A stretch of DNA of 30,472 nt from Anaerolineales bacterium. Its GTDB lineage: Bacteria; Chloroflexota; Anaerolineae; Anaerolineales; Villigracilaceae. The position numbers and the translations under genes are program-made. Location: the NCBI GenBank assembly GCA_024763295.1, contig JANTFU010000001.1, positions 1 to 30,472 of the forward strand, read 5' to 3'. Below, one piece after another: positions 1 to 6,450 of this stretch. Numbering within the stretch: the stretch's first letter is position 1; each line of letters opens with the position of its first letter. The notes beneath the pieces are model-generated. The model ran no database searches. It was given only the letters and a program-made list of their open reading frames with translations, and was not told where the DNA came from.

Positions 1-52
1 CTACAGCCCCTGGAAAATTGGTAGCAGTTTCCGCATTCGGAGGGTCAAATGA
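1..52 (+). CDS. Acyl-CoA carboxylase biotin-carboxylase subunit, C-terminal end (partial)
   Basis: Only the last 16 codons are present, read in the frame starting at base 2 and ending with TGA at 50-52. The tail contains SPWKIGSSFRIRR, which resembles the PW...FR segment that follows the biotin-carboxylase domain in alpha subunits of propionyl-, methylcrotonyl- or geranyl-CoA carboxylases. The stop overlaps the next start (ATGA at 49-52), a classical sign of translational coupling, and the next gene encodes the biotin-carrier part of the same enzyme. The identification rests on this context and the short motif. A competing short frame ends with TAG at 22-24 but has no coupling to the downstream gene. 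The rest of the gene lies outside the window. Confidence 0.55.
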   Translation, partial: YSPWKIGSSFRIRRVK

Positions 53-540
53 AATCCCATTTTGAATATAAAGGCGAAAGCTATGCGCTCGATGTGACCC
101 CGCTCGGCGAGGGCTATCAAGTGCAATTTGGCGAGCAGAGGGCGGAAGTCCATTTTGCGCGCGGGGCGGATGGGCAGGTGGTCTTCATTTTGGATGGGCG
201 CAAGGTGGAGGCGCACGTCAGCGCCGACGGGAAGCGGAGGTGGGTCTCGTTCGGCGGGCAGACGTGGATGCTCGAAAAAACATCCGGCGTGGCGAGGGGC
301 GCTGGCGGCGGGAACGCTTCCGGACGTCTGCTTGCTCCCATGCCCGGACAGGTGCGGGCGGTGAACGTTTCGGTGGGCGACGCCATTAAAAAAGGGCAGA
401 CTTTGCTCGTTTTAGAAGCGATGAAGATGGAAATCCGTATCCAAGCGCCGATGGAAGGAATTGTTGGGCGTTTGGCTGTTGTCGAGGGGCAGACGGTGGA
501 GAGGGAAGAGTTGTTGGTGGAAGTGGATAAAACTGAGTAG
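49..540 (+). CDS. Biotin carboxyl carrier subunit of an acyl-CoA carboxylase
   Basis: This 163-aa protein carries biotin between the carboxylase and carboxyltransferase sites of an acyl-CoA carboxylase. Residues 95-160 form the biotinyl/lipoyl domain: APMPG near 96-100, then EAMKME with Lys126 as the expected biotinylated lysine, then a second APMEG turn. Residues 1-75 are beta-rich and resemble the BT (inter-subunit contact) region that normally joins biotin carboxylase to the carrier in alpha subunits of propionyl/methylcrotonyl-CoA carboxylases. A Gly/Ala-rich hinge lies at 81-92. The start is supported by GGAGG at 40-44 and by the ATGA overlap with the upstream subunit. The substrate (acetyl, propionyl or methylcrotonyl) cannot be told from this fragment. 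The BT-like N-terminus argues against a plain acetyl-CoA AccB. Confidence 0.9.
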   Translation: MKSHFEYKGESYALDVTPLGEGYQVQFGEQRAEVHFARGADGQVVFILDGRKVEAHVSADGKRRWVSFGGQTWMLEKTSGVARGAGGGNASGRLLAPMPGQVRAVNVSVGDAIKKGQTLLVLEAMKMEIRIQAPMEGIVGRLAVVEGQTVEREELLVEVDKTE

Positions 541-549
541 AAGAAAGAT

Positions 550-600
550 GAAAGAGGAAAGAGGGTTGGACAGTTTGCAGTCTTTCTTCTTTCCTCTTTC
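550..600 (+). promoter_or_regulatory. Stem-loop directly before the MaoC ribosome-binding site
   Basis: Perfect 12-bp inverted repeat, GAAAGAGGAAAG at 550-561 and CTTTCCTCTTTC at 589-600, with a 27-nt loop. It fills the gap between the carrier gene and the MaoC gene. The Shine-Dalgarno GAGGAG (603-608) begins two bases after the stem. There is no T-run, so it is not a typical terminator. It may be an mRNA processing or stability element. Confidence 0.5.
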
Positions 601-613
601 CCGAGGAGAAAAA

Positions 614-1066
614 ATGACCGGCAAATACTACAACGAACTCACAGTTGGACAAAAAATCAAACACACCAACGGCAGAACTGTGACCGAGATGGACAACGTC
701 ATGTTCTCAATGCTGACGATGAACACCCAGCCGTTGCATTCGAACGAAGATTTCGCATCCAAGACGCAGTTCGGGCAGCGGATCGTCAACGGGATTTTCA
801 CGCTCGGCTTGGTGACCGGGCTAACCGTCCCCGAGTTGACCGAGGGCACCATCGTCGCCAATCTCGGCTATGAGCGGGTCGTGCATCCCAATCCGCTTTT
901 TCATGGGGAGACGGTCTATGCCGAGAGCGAAGTGCTGGAAATGCGCGAATCCAAGTCGAAGCCGAACGTGGGCATTGTCCGCTTGAAGCATTGGGGCAAA
1001 AAGCCCGATGGGACGGTAGTCGTCGAGTTTGAGCGGACGGTGATGTTTTTAAAACGTGATGCCTGA
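614..1066 (+). CDS. MaoC-family (R)-specific enoyl-CoA hydratase / acyl dehydratase
   Basis: The 150-aa product is a single hotdog-fold MaoC-like hydratase, which adds water to an enoyl-CoA. The characteristic segment is MNTQPLHSNEDFA (36-48), like that in mesaconyl-CoA hydratase-type MaoC proteins, followed by FGQRIVNG (53-60) and the HPNPLFHGETVYAESEV region (91-107). His42 is the likely catalytic histidine; the usual acid partner is less clear because Asn occurs where many MaoC proteins have Asp. The ATG at 614 was chosen over longer in-frame starts because GAGGAG sits at 603-608 and the homologous region starts at MTGKYYNELTVG. Lying 73 nt behind the biotin carrier, it probably belongs to the same acyl-CoA carboxylation/degradation operon (branched-chain amino acids or propionate). 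Confidence 0.85.
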   Translation: MTGKYYNELTVGQKIKHTNGRTVTEMDNVMFSMLTMNTQPLHSNEDFASKTQFGQRIVNGIFTLGLVTGLTVPELTEGTIVANLGYERVVHPNPLFHGETVYAESEVLEMRESKSKPNVGIVRLKHWGKKPDGTVVVEFERTVMFLKRDA

Positions 1067-1573
1067 CGAGTGAAAAGTGAATTTAAAGCGCTAATCTGCA
1101 CCGATCTACGCGAAAGTGTTTTGAAAGATTAGAGACCGTTTGAAAAGTGCTTCCTTCAGCAAACCAACCCTCGTCAAAGATAAAATAACCGCAAATTTAC
1201 GCCAATCTACGCCAAAAATATCCTTGAGAGCGCAAGTGATTAGCGAAAATTCGCGCAGATTAGCGCTTCAAAAGAGGTTTTAAACAGCTTCTTAGGATTC
1301 ACGGAAAAACAACTTGCACATTTAAAACCTGACAGGTCTTAGAGACCCGTCAGGTTTTGGCTGTTTTATTTAATCATCATTCCTTAGCAAAAACTGTGGC
1401 GATTAGCGCTTATTTTATCCATCGACGTGCGATCTTGGATAGCTGGAGTTTTTTAAACCTCGCCAAGGCAGCAAATTTTACGCGAGTTCATCAACTTATT
1501 TGACAACTTCAAATTATTTCCCTAAGTCGTGTAAAATAAGGGCAAGTGTTTTAAACGAATTCAGGAGTGCCGT
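1067..1573. other. 507-nt repeat-rich intergenic spacer
   Basis: No credible gene. It holds degenerate copies of a repeat built on the words CGCAAATTTACGCC / GATTAGCGAAAATTCGCG (about 1083-1110, 1188-1215 and 1238-1268, the last two in inverted orientation), the word TTTAAACAGCTTCTTAG at 1279-1295, a terminator-like hairpin (1324-1358) and a TTATTTTATCCATC block near 1410-1423. The same block recurs at about 5070-5083. The degV promoter probably lies near the 3' end: TTGACA at 1500-1505 and TAAAAT at 1532-1537, although the 26-nt spacing is too long for a single sigma-70 promoter. Confidence 0.7.
1324..1358. repeat. CCTGACAGGT-type hairpin
   Basis: Inverted repeat AAAACCTGACAGG ... CCCGTCAGGTTTT with a short loop, ending in a T-run on both strands. 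It shares the AAACCTGACAGG arm with the palindrome between tsaE and tsaB (5718-5750), so the two belong to one dispersed hairpin family. It could act as a bidirectional terminator for the MaoC operon, but lies 260 nt past the stop codon. Confidence 0.65.
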
Positions 1574-2413
1574 ATGACCAAAATCCTAACCGACACCACA
1601 TCCGGGCTTTCATTGCAAGATGCCCAAGAGCTAGGCATCCATCTCATTCCGCAAATAGTTAACTTTGGGGAAGATTCCTATCGTGACGACACCGAACTGG
1701 ATTCGGCAACTTTCCTGCAAAAATTACGCGCTGCCGAAGAATTACCCAAAACCGCTGCGCCGCCGCCCGCTCTCTATAACGATATTTTCCGTCAAGTCAA
1801 TGAAAGCGGCGAAGACCTGATTTGCCTGCACCCCTCCGCCAAGGTTAGCGGGACAGTGCGTTCTGCCACGGCTGCCAAAGCGGATTTTCCCAACGCCAAT
1901 ATTCACATTGTGGACACGCAAACTATCGCCGGACCGCTCGCGACCCTGGTCTTGCTCGCTGCGCAATGGGCAAAAGACGGCATCCCGGCACAGATTATCC
2001 TCGACGGCATCGAAGATATGATGGCGCAACAAAAAGTTTATTTTCTCGTCGATACGCTGGAATACCTGCAAAAGGGCGGGCGCATCGGTGGAGCGCAGGC
2101 ACTACTCGGTAAAATGCTCAGCATCAAACCGATTTTGACCATGCTCGATGGGCAGGTCGAAGCCTTCGAGCAAGCGCGTACCAAGAAAAAAGCCCTTGCC
2201 AGGCTCGTTGATCTCGTCGTCGAACAAGCCGATCGGGAGGGCGGTCCGCATATCTGTGTAATGCACAGCGGAGCACGCATTGACGCCATCGACTTGATTG
2301 AATCCCTGCGTGCCGAAACCGGCGTCCAAAATATCCCCCTCTACGAATTACCGCCCGCAATCATCGTCCACGCGGGACCGGGCGCGCTGGCAGTTGGCTT
2401 TATCAGCAAATAA
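1574..2413 (+). CDS. DegV family fatty-acid-binding protein
   Basis: The 279-aa product matches DegV-family proteins in length and layout. These bind a fatty acid and, as FakB in Firmicutes, present it to a fatty-acid kinase. Visible hallmarks are KILTDTTSGLS at the N-terminus, the HPSAKVSGTVRSA loop (about 90-102) that corresponds to the fatty-acid carboxylate-binding SxxLSGT segment, EYLQKGGRIGG (about 163-173), and VMHSGA (about 228-233). AGGAG at 1562-1566 supports the ATG. No FakA-type kinase is visible in the window, so the partner is unknown. The gene stands alone between two spacers. Confidence 0.9.
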   Translation: MTKILTDTTSGLSLQDAQELGIHLIPQIVNFGEDSYRDDTELDSATFLQKLRAAEELPKTAAPPPALYNDIFRQVNESGEDLICLHPSAKVSGTVRSATAAKADFPNANIHIVDTQTIAGPLATLVLLAAQWAKDGIPAQIILDGIEDMMAQQKVYFLVDTLEYLQKGGRIGGAQALLGKMLSIKPILTMLDGQVEAFEQARTKKKALARLVDLVVEQADREGGPHICVMHSGARIDAIDLIESLRAETGVQNIPLYELPPAIIVHAGPGALAVGFISK

Positions 2414-2460
2414 GCAAATCGGATGCTTTGAATAGCATCCCGTTTTGTTTTTTACGCCGC

Positions 2461-2489
2461 TTCACAAAAAAAAATCATCCCGTTATAAT
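2461..2489 (+). promoter_or_regulatory. Sigma-70-type promoter of yebC
   Basis: TTCACA at 2461-2466 and a perfect TATAAT at 2484-2489, separated by 17 nt. Transcription would begin near 2496, giving a leader of about 50 nt with AAGGAG at 2534-2539 ahead of the ATG. This is one of the clearest promoters in the window. Confidence 0.75.
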
Positions 2490-2545
2490 AGGCGGGCTAT
2501 TAACAAAGACAAGCACCTGCAAAAGGGTGAAAGAAGGAGAACTCC

Positions 2546-3301
2546 ATGTCCGGTCATTCCAAGTGGTCTACGATTAAAAGAAAAAAGGGCGTTGCCGATG
2601 CCAAACGCGGCGCCGAATTTACGCGCCTGAGCCGCGAAGTGACGCTGGCTGCCCGCGAAGGCGGCGGCGACCCCGATACCAACTTCCGTTTGCGCTTAGC
2701 AGTGGATAAAGCGCGTGCCGCCAACATGCCTAAAGATAATATCGAGCGCTCAATCAAAAAAGGCACCGGCGAAGATAAAGACGGCGTCGATTTTGAAGAA
2801 GTAACCTACGAAGGTTACGCGCCCAACGGTGTAGCGGTCATGCTGGAGTGCATGACCGAAAATCGCAACCGCACAGTTGCCGAAATTCGGCACGGATTGA
2901 GCAAGGGCGGCGGCAGTCTCGGCGAAAACGGCTCGGTTGCCTGGCAATTTGACCGCATTGCTTACTTCACTTTTTCAGAAGATAAAATGGATTTTGACAG
3001 CGCTTTTGAACTGGCAATTGAAGCCGGCGCAGACGATGTGACGGTAGATGATGGTGAGATTGAAATCGTCGGTCCCGTTGCAAGTTTCAAAGAAATCGGT
3101 GACGCGCTCAAAGCCGCCAATGTTGAAGTCGAAGATGCCGGTTTGCGTCTGGAACCGAAACAGGAAATAGCCTTAGGCGTAGAAGATACCCTCAAAGTTT
3201 TACGGGTTATCGAAAACCTCGAAGAACTCGACGATGTCCAAAACGTCTATCACAACATGAGCATCTCTGATGAAGCGATGGCAGCCCTCGAAGCTGAATA
3301 A
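2546..3301 (+). CDS. yebC: YebC/PmpR family protein (transcription or translation factor)
   Basis: The 251-aa protein has the standard YebC start MSGHSKWSTIKRKKG, the AREGGGDPDTNFRLR segment and NMPKDNIERSIKKGTG (about 57-72), followed by the acidic domains typical of the family. YebC proteins were described as DNA-binding regulators, and more recent work links them to translation of difficult peptide motifs. It is followed by ruvC and ruvA, the common yebC-ruvC-ruvA order in bacteria. AAGGAG at 2534-2539 and the family-typical N-terminus fix the start. Length is normal and no key segment is missing. Confidence 0.97.
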   Translation: MSGHSKWSTIKRKKGVADAKRGAEFTRLSREVTLAAREGGGDPDTNFRLRLAVDKARAANMPKDNIERSIKKGTGEDKDGVDFEEVTYEGYAPNGVAVMLECMTENRNRTVAEIRHGLSKGGGSLGENGSVAWQFDRIAYFTFSEDKMDFDSAFELAIEAGADDVTVDDGEIEIVGPVASFKEIGDALKAANVEVEDAGLRLEPKQEIALGVEDTLKVLRVIENLEELDDVQNVYHNMSISDEAMAALEAE

Positions 3302-3377
3302 GACGAAAAATTACCCCAATTTACACGAAAAAAGATTTACGAAAATTTACGCGGATTAGCGGTTTCCATAAAAAATC
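3302..3377. repeat. Dispersed GATTAGCG/AATTTACG repeat between yebC and ruvC
   Basis: The spacer contains CCAATTTACACG, GATTTACGAAAATTTACGCG and GATTAGCGG. These are degenerate matches to repeats at 1083-1268, 5050-5075 and 11947-12035. There is no Shine-Dalgarno in front of ruvC, so the repeat forms the entire ruvC leader. Confidence 0.55.
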
Positions 3378-3857
3378 ATGAGTCTCGTTCTCGGTATTGA
3401 CCCCGGCACAGCCACGCTTGGCTATGGCTTCGTGCGTCAAAACCGTGATACCAGCCTCGAAGCGATTGCATACGGCGTCATCACCACTTCGCCTAAAATG
3501 CCCGCCCACGAGCGTTTGGTAAAGATTTACAACGAACTCAACGAACTTTTACTTCTCCATCGCCCCGATAAGGCAGCGGTGGAGAAGTTGTTTTTTCAAA
3601 AGAACGTCACAAACGCAATCGCCGTTGGGCAAGCGCGCGGCGTTGTGATGCTTGCTCTCGCCCAAGCCGGGCTAGACCCTGCCGAATATACACCCAACGA
3701 AATCAAACTCGCAGTTGCCGGATACGGCTCTGCGGGCAAGCGCCAAGTTCAAGAAATGGTGCGCATGCTGCTCGTCCTCGAGAAAATTCCGCGTCCCGAT
3801 GACGCCGCCGATGCCCTCGCCGTCGCTATCACCCATCTGCATACCAATCGTTACTAA
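3378..3857 (+). CDS. ruvC: Holliday junction resolvase RuvC
   Basis: RuvC (159 aa) cuts Holliday junctions moved by RuvAB. The RNase H-fold catalytic acids are all present: Asp8 in GIDPGTATLGYG, Glu69 in AVEKLFF, and Asp142 and Asp145 in PRPDDAADALAVA. These match E. coli D7/E66/D138/D141. The FFQKNVTNAIAVGQARGV region is typical. The start is placed at ATG 3378 because MSLVLGIDPG is the conserved N-terminus; no Shine-Dalgarno is visible before it. It lies 76 nt behind yebC and 46 nt before ruvA, so co-transcription is likely. Confidence 0.97.
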   Translation: MSLVLGIDPGTATLGYGFVRQNRDTSLEAIAYGVITTSPKMPAHERLVKIYNELNELLLLHRPDKAAVEKLFFQKNVTNAIAVGQARGVVMLALAQAGLDPAEYTPNEIKLAVAGYGSAGKRQVQEMVRMLLVLEKIPRPDDAADALAVAITHLHTNRY

Positions 3858-3903
3858 ATTCCAAGGCACAAAAACCGAGTGCCTGCCACCGAAAGAGACA
3901 ATT

Positions 3904-4479
3904 ATGATCGCCACCCTGCGCGGAGAAATCACCCTCAAAGAAGAAGATGCCCTGATCGTCGAGACCAACGGCATCGGGATGCGCGTCCACGTCACCGCCA
4001 CTCTGCGCGAAAGTGCGAAAGTTGGCGAGCGGATGCTGCTCTACACGCATTTCGTCGTCCGGCAGGATGCCATGTCACTCTACGGATTTGAGACGTTAAG
4101 CGAACGTGACCTTTACACGCTCCTACTCTCAGTCAGTGGAATCGGTCCCAAACTTGCGCTCGCCATCTTATCCAGTCTCAATCCCGATACCGTTAAAAGA
4201 GCGGTCTTCAACGAAGAGCACGATATCCTTAACCGCGTTCCCGGCGTGGGGAAAAAAACCGCCCAGCGCATCGTACTCGCCCTGCAAGACAAGCTCAAAC
4301 CAACCGACGCCCTCGCCGAAGTGGCTGCCCTCACCGACACCGACAGCGAAGTTCTCGAAGCCCTAACGGCTCTCGGCTACAGCGTCGTCGAAGCACAGAC
4401 CGCGCTTCAATCCTTACCCAAGGACGCGCCCAAAGATGTAGAAGAACGTCTGCGTTTGGCGTTGGGGTATTTTCAGTAG
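3904..4479 (+). CDS. ruvA: Holliday junction branch migration protein RuvA
   Basis: RuvA (191 aa) binds four-way junctions and loads the RuvB motor. Residues 1-62 form the OB domain (MIATLRGE...). Two helix-hairpin-helix motifs follow, SVSGIGPKLA (about 76-85) and RVPGVGKKTA (about 111-120). After an acidic linker, the C-terminal RuvB-contacting domain covers 148-191. The ATG at 3904 is in frame with the family N-terminus; only a weak GAAAGAGA precedes it. ruvB, often next in the operon, is absent here. The gene runs straight into the mobile-element spacer. Confidence 0.96.
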   Translation: MIATLRGEITLKEEDALIVETNGIGMRVHVTATLRESAKVGERMLLYTHFVVRQDAMSLYGFETLSERDLYTLLLSVSGIGPKLALAILSSLNPDTVKRAVFNEEHDILNRVPGVGKKTAQRIVLALQDKLKPTDALAEVAALTDTDSEVLEALTALGYSVVEAQTALQSLPKDAPKDVEERLRLALGYFQ

Positions 4480-4568
4480 CGCCTATCCTAAAAGACTACA
4501 GATCGTCGAAGCACCGAGGCGTGCGTCGCACCAATTTCGACGAGAAAATGCCTAGGGATGGTTTTTTG

Positions 4569-4821
4569 CTAGTTCTAACGGATTTTGTGGTTTGCAGTTT
4601 TTCGGGCATCACAGCGCCGATTTCCCCGTCCACATGGACTTTGTAAAACTAGCACGGTCGGTTTTAGCGCCGTGCGGACACCGGAATCAACAAAAATCTT
4701 GCCTAAAAACGCGATTTTGCCTATTAATTTTGCTCGCACGGACGTAAACGAACCGTGCTCCATCTGCGAAGCCCACTAAAGTGGACTGTAAAAAGCGTGA
4801 CCACAAATTCCGGTAGAAGCA
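4569..4821. mobile_element. Second MITE-like element inserted into the outer element
   Basis: About 253 bp beginning CTAGTTCTAACGG and ending CCGGTAGAAGCA. Its terminal 23 bases form an inverted repeat with 19 matches: the left end reads ..ATTTTGTGGT inward, and the right end reads ACCACAAATTCCGG outward. It is flanked by GTTTTTTG (4561-4568) and GTTTTTTTG (4822-4830), apparently a target duplication of a site that occurs once in the uninterrupted copy at 18 kb. Interior words GCACGGTC and GAACCGTGC are further partial palindromes. Confidence 0.7.
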
Positions 4822-4832
4822 GTTTTTTTGTT

Positions 4833-4990
4833 CTTTTACAAGTAACTGCCTACCCACACAATTCATGCCACCGCGAGCGGCTGGCTGGGTAAAGCTCAGC
4901 TTTGCGAAGCGGTCTCCCGCACGGGGAGGGGATTGCTTCACCCCGAAAAGCATCGGGGTTCGCAATGACGTAGGTAGTTACTTTTACAAG
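4833..4990. mobile_element. Inner MITE-like element with 10-bp target duplication
   Basis: The element proper is 4843-4980 (138 bp). Terminal inverted repeats are TAACTGCCTAC and GTAGGTAGTTA (10 of 11). Direct repeats CTTTTACAAG at 4833-4842 and 4981-4990 are identical and flank it exactly. The equivalent site in the 18-kb copy has a single CTTTTACAAG. The interior includes GGGGATTGCTTCACCCCG and CGCAATGACG. A homologous copy is at 16274-16399. Confidence 0.8.
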
Positions 4991-5215
4991 CAGAATGCCC
5001 ATCGAGTTAGGTGCGACGCACGCTACAGAGACCCTTTTTAAACAGTTTCTTAGCGAAGATTAGCGTAAATTCGCGGTTATTTTATCCATCCGCTATTCTC
5101 TTGGTGAGCCGGATACTTCTCAAATCGCCTTTTGATAGGAGTAGGCGGTCATCCACACGCAAACATCCAAACTTTCCAACCTTCCAACATTCAAACATTC
5201 AACGAAGCGCCCCAC

Positions 5216-5253
5216 TTGCCCCTTCCCTCCCCCTGCCGTATAATCGACTTATG
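5216..5253 (+). promoter_or_regulatory. tsaE promoter driving a probably leaderless mRNA
   Basis: TTGCCC at 5216-5221, 17-nt spacer, TATAAT at 5239-5244, then 6 nt and the ATG at 5251. Transcription from this -10 would start at or next to the ATG, so the message would lack a leader. No Shine-Dalgarno is present, consistent with this. Confidence 0.65.
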
Positions 5254-5736
5254 TCCAAACAGGATTTGAATCTCATCAGCCAAAGCGCCGACCAAACCCG
5301 CCAGCTTGGCAAAACGCTCGGCGCATTGCTCAATGCAGGCGATGTCATCTGTTTGCAGGGTGATCTTGGCGCAGGCAAAACCACGCTTGTGCAAGGTTTG
5401 GCGCAGGGATGGGGATCGCTTGATCCCGTATCCAGCCCGACCTTCATCATCGTCAATGTTTACCGCCGCGCCGATGAAACTGAGCTTTACCACCTCGACA
5501 CCTACCGTCTCGAATCCGCGCCCGAAGCCGCCATGCTCGACCTCGACGACATGCTTGATGCCGGTCCGCTCGTCATCGAATGGGCAGAGCGTATCGAAAG
5601 CATCCTGCCCGCCGAACGGCTCTGGCTCAAGCTCGAACACATCGACGAAGAAAAGCGCGGCATTCAAATCAACGCCGTTGGCGCGGCGTACGAAAACCTG
5701 CTCGAAAAAATCAACGCAAACCTGACAGGTTTTTAA
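5251..5736 (+). CDS. tsaE: tRNA t6A biosynthesis ATPase TsaE
   Basis: TsaE (161 aa) is the ATPase that drives the TsaB-TsaD complex during N6-threonylcarbamoyladenosine formation at tRNA A37. The Walker A GDLGAGKTT is at 37-45, the switch-like SSPTF at 61-65, HLDTYRL at 81-87, and VIEWAERI at 108-115. The ATG at 5251 gives the normal N-terminus; the longer open frame upstream is repeat DNA. The last codons (NLTGF-stop) lie inside the palindrome at 5718-5750, so the C-terminus is partly repeat-derived. tsaB follows 30 nt later. Confidence 0.95.
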   Translation: MSKQDLNLISQSADQTRQLGKTLGALLNAGDVICLQGDLGAGKTTLVQGLAQGWGSLDPVSSPTFIIVNVYRRADETELYHLDTYRLESAPEAAMLDLDDMLDAGPLVIEWAERIESILPAERLWLKLEHIDEEKRGIQINAVGAAYENLLEKINANLTGF

Positions 5737-5750
5737 AACCTGTCAGGTTT
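5718..5750. repeat. Perfect palindrome at the end of tsaE
   Basis: AAACCTGACAGGTTTT (5718-5733), one central T, and the exact inverse complement (5735-5750). The tsaE stop codon TAA lies in the centre. It shares its arm with the hairpin at 1324-1358. It could work as an intergenic RNA stem between tsaE and tsaB. Confidence 0.85.
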
Positions 5751-5766
5751 CAATTACGGAAACCTT

Positions 5767-6441
5767 ATGCTCCTCGCAGTTGATACATCTACCACGCAAA
5801 TCGGCATCGCACTCTACGACGGCACGCAAGTCATCGGCGAAATGCTCTGGCATGGCAAATTGCGGCATACCACCAGCCTCGCGCCCAGCGTCGCCGATCT
5901 GCTCGAACGCACCAACACCCAAATGGACGCCATCGAAGCCCTCGCCATTGCGCTGGGACCCGGTTCCTTCACCTCCCTGCGGGTGGGCTTGGCTTTTGTG
6001 AAGGGATTGGCGCTCGCGCGCCGCGTGCCGCTAATCGGCATCCGCACATTGGATATGCTGGCTGCGGCACAGCCCGTATCCGCGCCTGATTTGGGCTTGG
6101 TTGCCGTCCTACAAGCCGGGCGCGGACGTTTGGCGGTTGCCCGTTATCACGCCCCCGACGGGCAGATGTGGCAACCGGCTGGCGAGCCAACCGTCATGCG
6201 GATTGACGAATTAATGGAATCTATCCACAGCCCGACGCTGGTCTGTGGAGAACTGAGCGCCGACGAGCGCAAAGCCTTAGCGGACGCTGATCGGGTTCAG
6301 TTGGGTTCGCCCACGCAATGTACGCGGCGTCCTGCTTTCCTCGCCGAACTGGCTTGGAAACGGTATCAAGCCAATGACACGGACGATGCGGCATCCCTCG
6401 CGCCGATCTATGTGCATGTGGGGGAACCGATTCCGGGATAA
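5767..6441 (+). CDS. tsaB: tRNA t6A biosynthesis protein TsaB
   Basis: TsaB (224 aa) is the catalytically inactive ASKHA-fold partner of TsaD in t6A synthesis. Conserved features are LLAVDTSTTQIGIALYDG at the N-terminus, the LALGPGSFTSLRVGLAFVKGLALA block (about 61-84), and GIRTLDMLA (about 93-101). GGA at 5758-5760 is a weak ribosome-binding site. Directly behind tsaE, it is probably co-transcribed with it. In many Chloroflexota and other bacteria tsaE-tsaB are joined by rimI and tsaD; neither is seen here. Confidence 0.93.
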   Translation: MLLAVDTSTTQIGIALYDGTQVIGEMLWHGKLRHTTSLAPSVADLLERTNTQMDAIEALAIALGPGSFTSLRVGLAFVKGLALARRVPLIGIRTLDMLAAAQPVSAPDLGLVAVLQAGRGRLAVARYHAPDGQMWQPAGEPTVMRIDELMESIHSPTLVCGELSADERKALADADRVQLGSPTQCTRRPAFLAELAWKRYQANDTDDAASLAPIYVHVGEPIPG

Positions 6442-6450
6442 ACAATCATC

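Larger units (their letters stand above)
4519..5049 (-). mobile_element. Outer MITE-like element, interrupted copy
   Basis: Ends carry GCGTGCGTCGCACC (4519-4532) and its exact inverse GGTGCGACGCACGC (5010-5023), followed by TACAGAGACCC and AAACAGTTTC to 5049. Read on the minus strand it matches the 150-bp element at 18065-18214 nearly base for base in the arms: the 54-nt stretch 4981-5034 differs at only two positions. The match is broken by two insertions. The left flank outside 4519 has diverged. There is no coding capacity, so it is a non-autonomous hairpin element. Confidence 0.8.
4480..5250. other. 771-nt spacer filled by nested repeat elements, ending in the tsaE promoter
   Basis: No credible coding sequence. 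It consists of an outer hairpin element (4519-5049), two elements inserted in it (4569-4821 and 4843-4980), a short segment similar to the 1280-1450 spacer (5050-5110), a low-complexity stretch of AACATTCAAACATT-type words (5160-5200) and the tsaE promoter. Confidence 0.8.

Noticed and set aside
1083..1290. Possible CRISPR array from repeated GATTAGCG-like words
   Set aside because: The units are irregular in spacing, degenerate and in both orientations; there are no constant repeats with unique spacers and no cas genes.
1500..1537. TTGACA plus TAAAAT as a single promoter for degV
   Set aside because: The hexamers are 26 nt apart, too far for a sigma-70 promoter; either may act alone but the pair is not supported.
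4585..4965. Short open frames on both strands in the ruvA-tsaE spacer (64 and 92 codons)
   Set aside because: They run through inverted-repeat elements, have no ribosome-binding site and encode no recognisable protein.
5011..5250. Longer tsaE starting at 5011
   Set aside because: The extra 80 codons translate repeat and promoter DNA; the family N-terminus and the promoter geometry favour ATG 5251.
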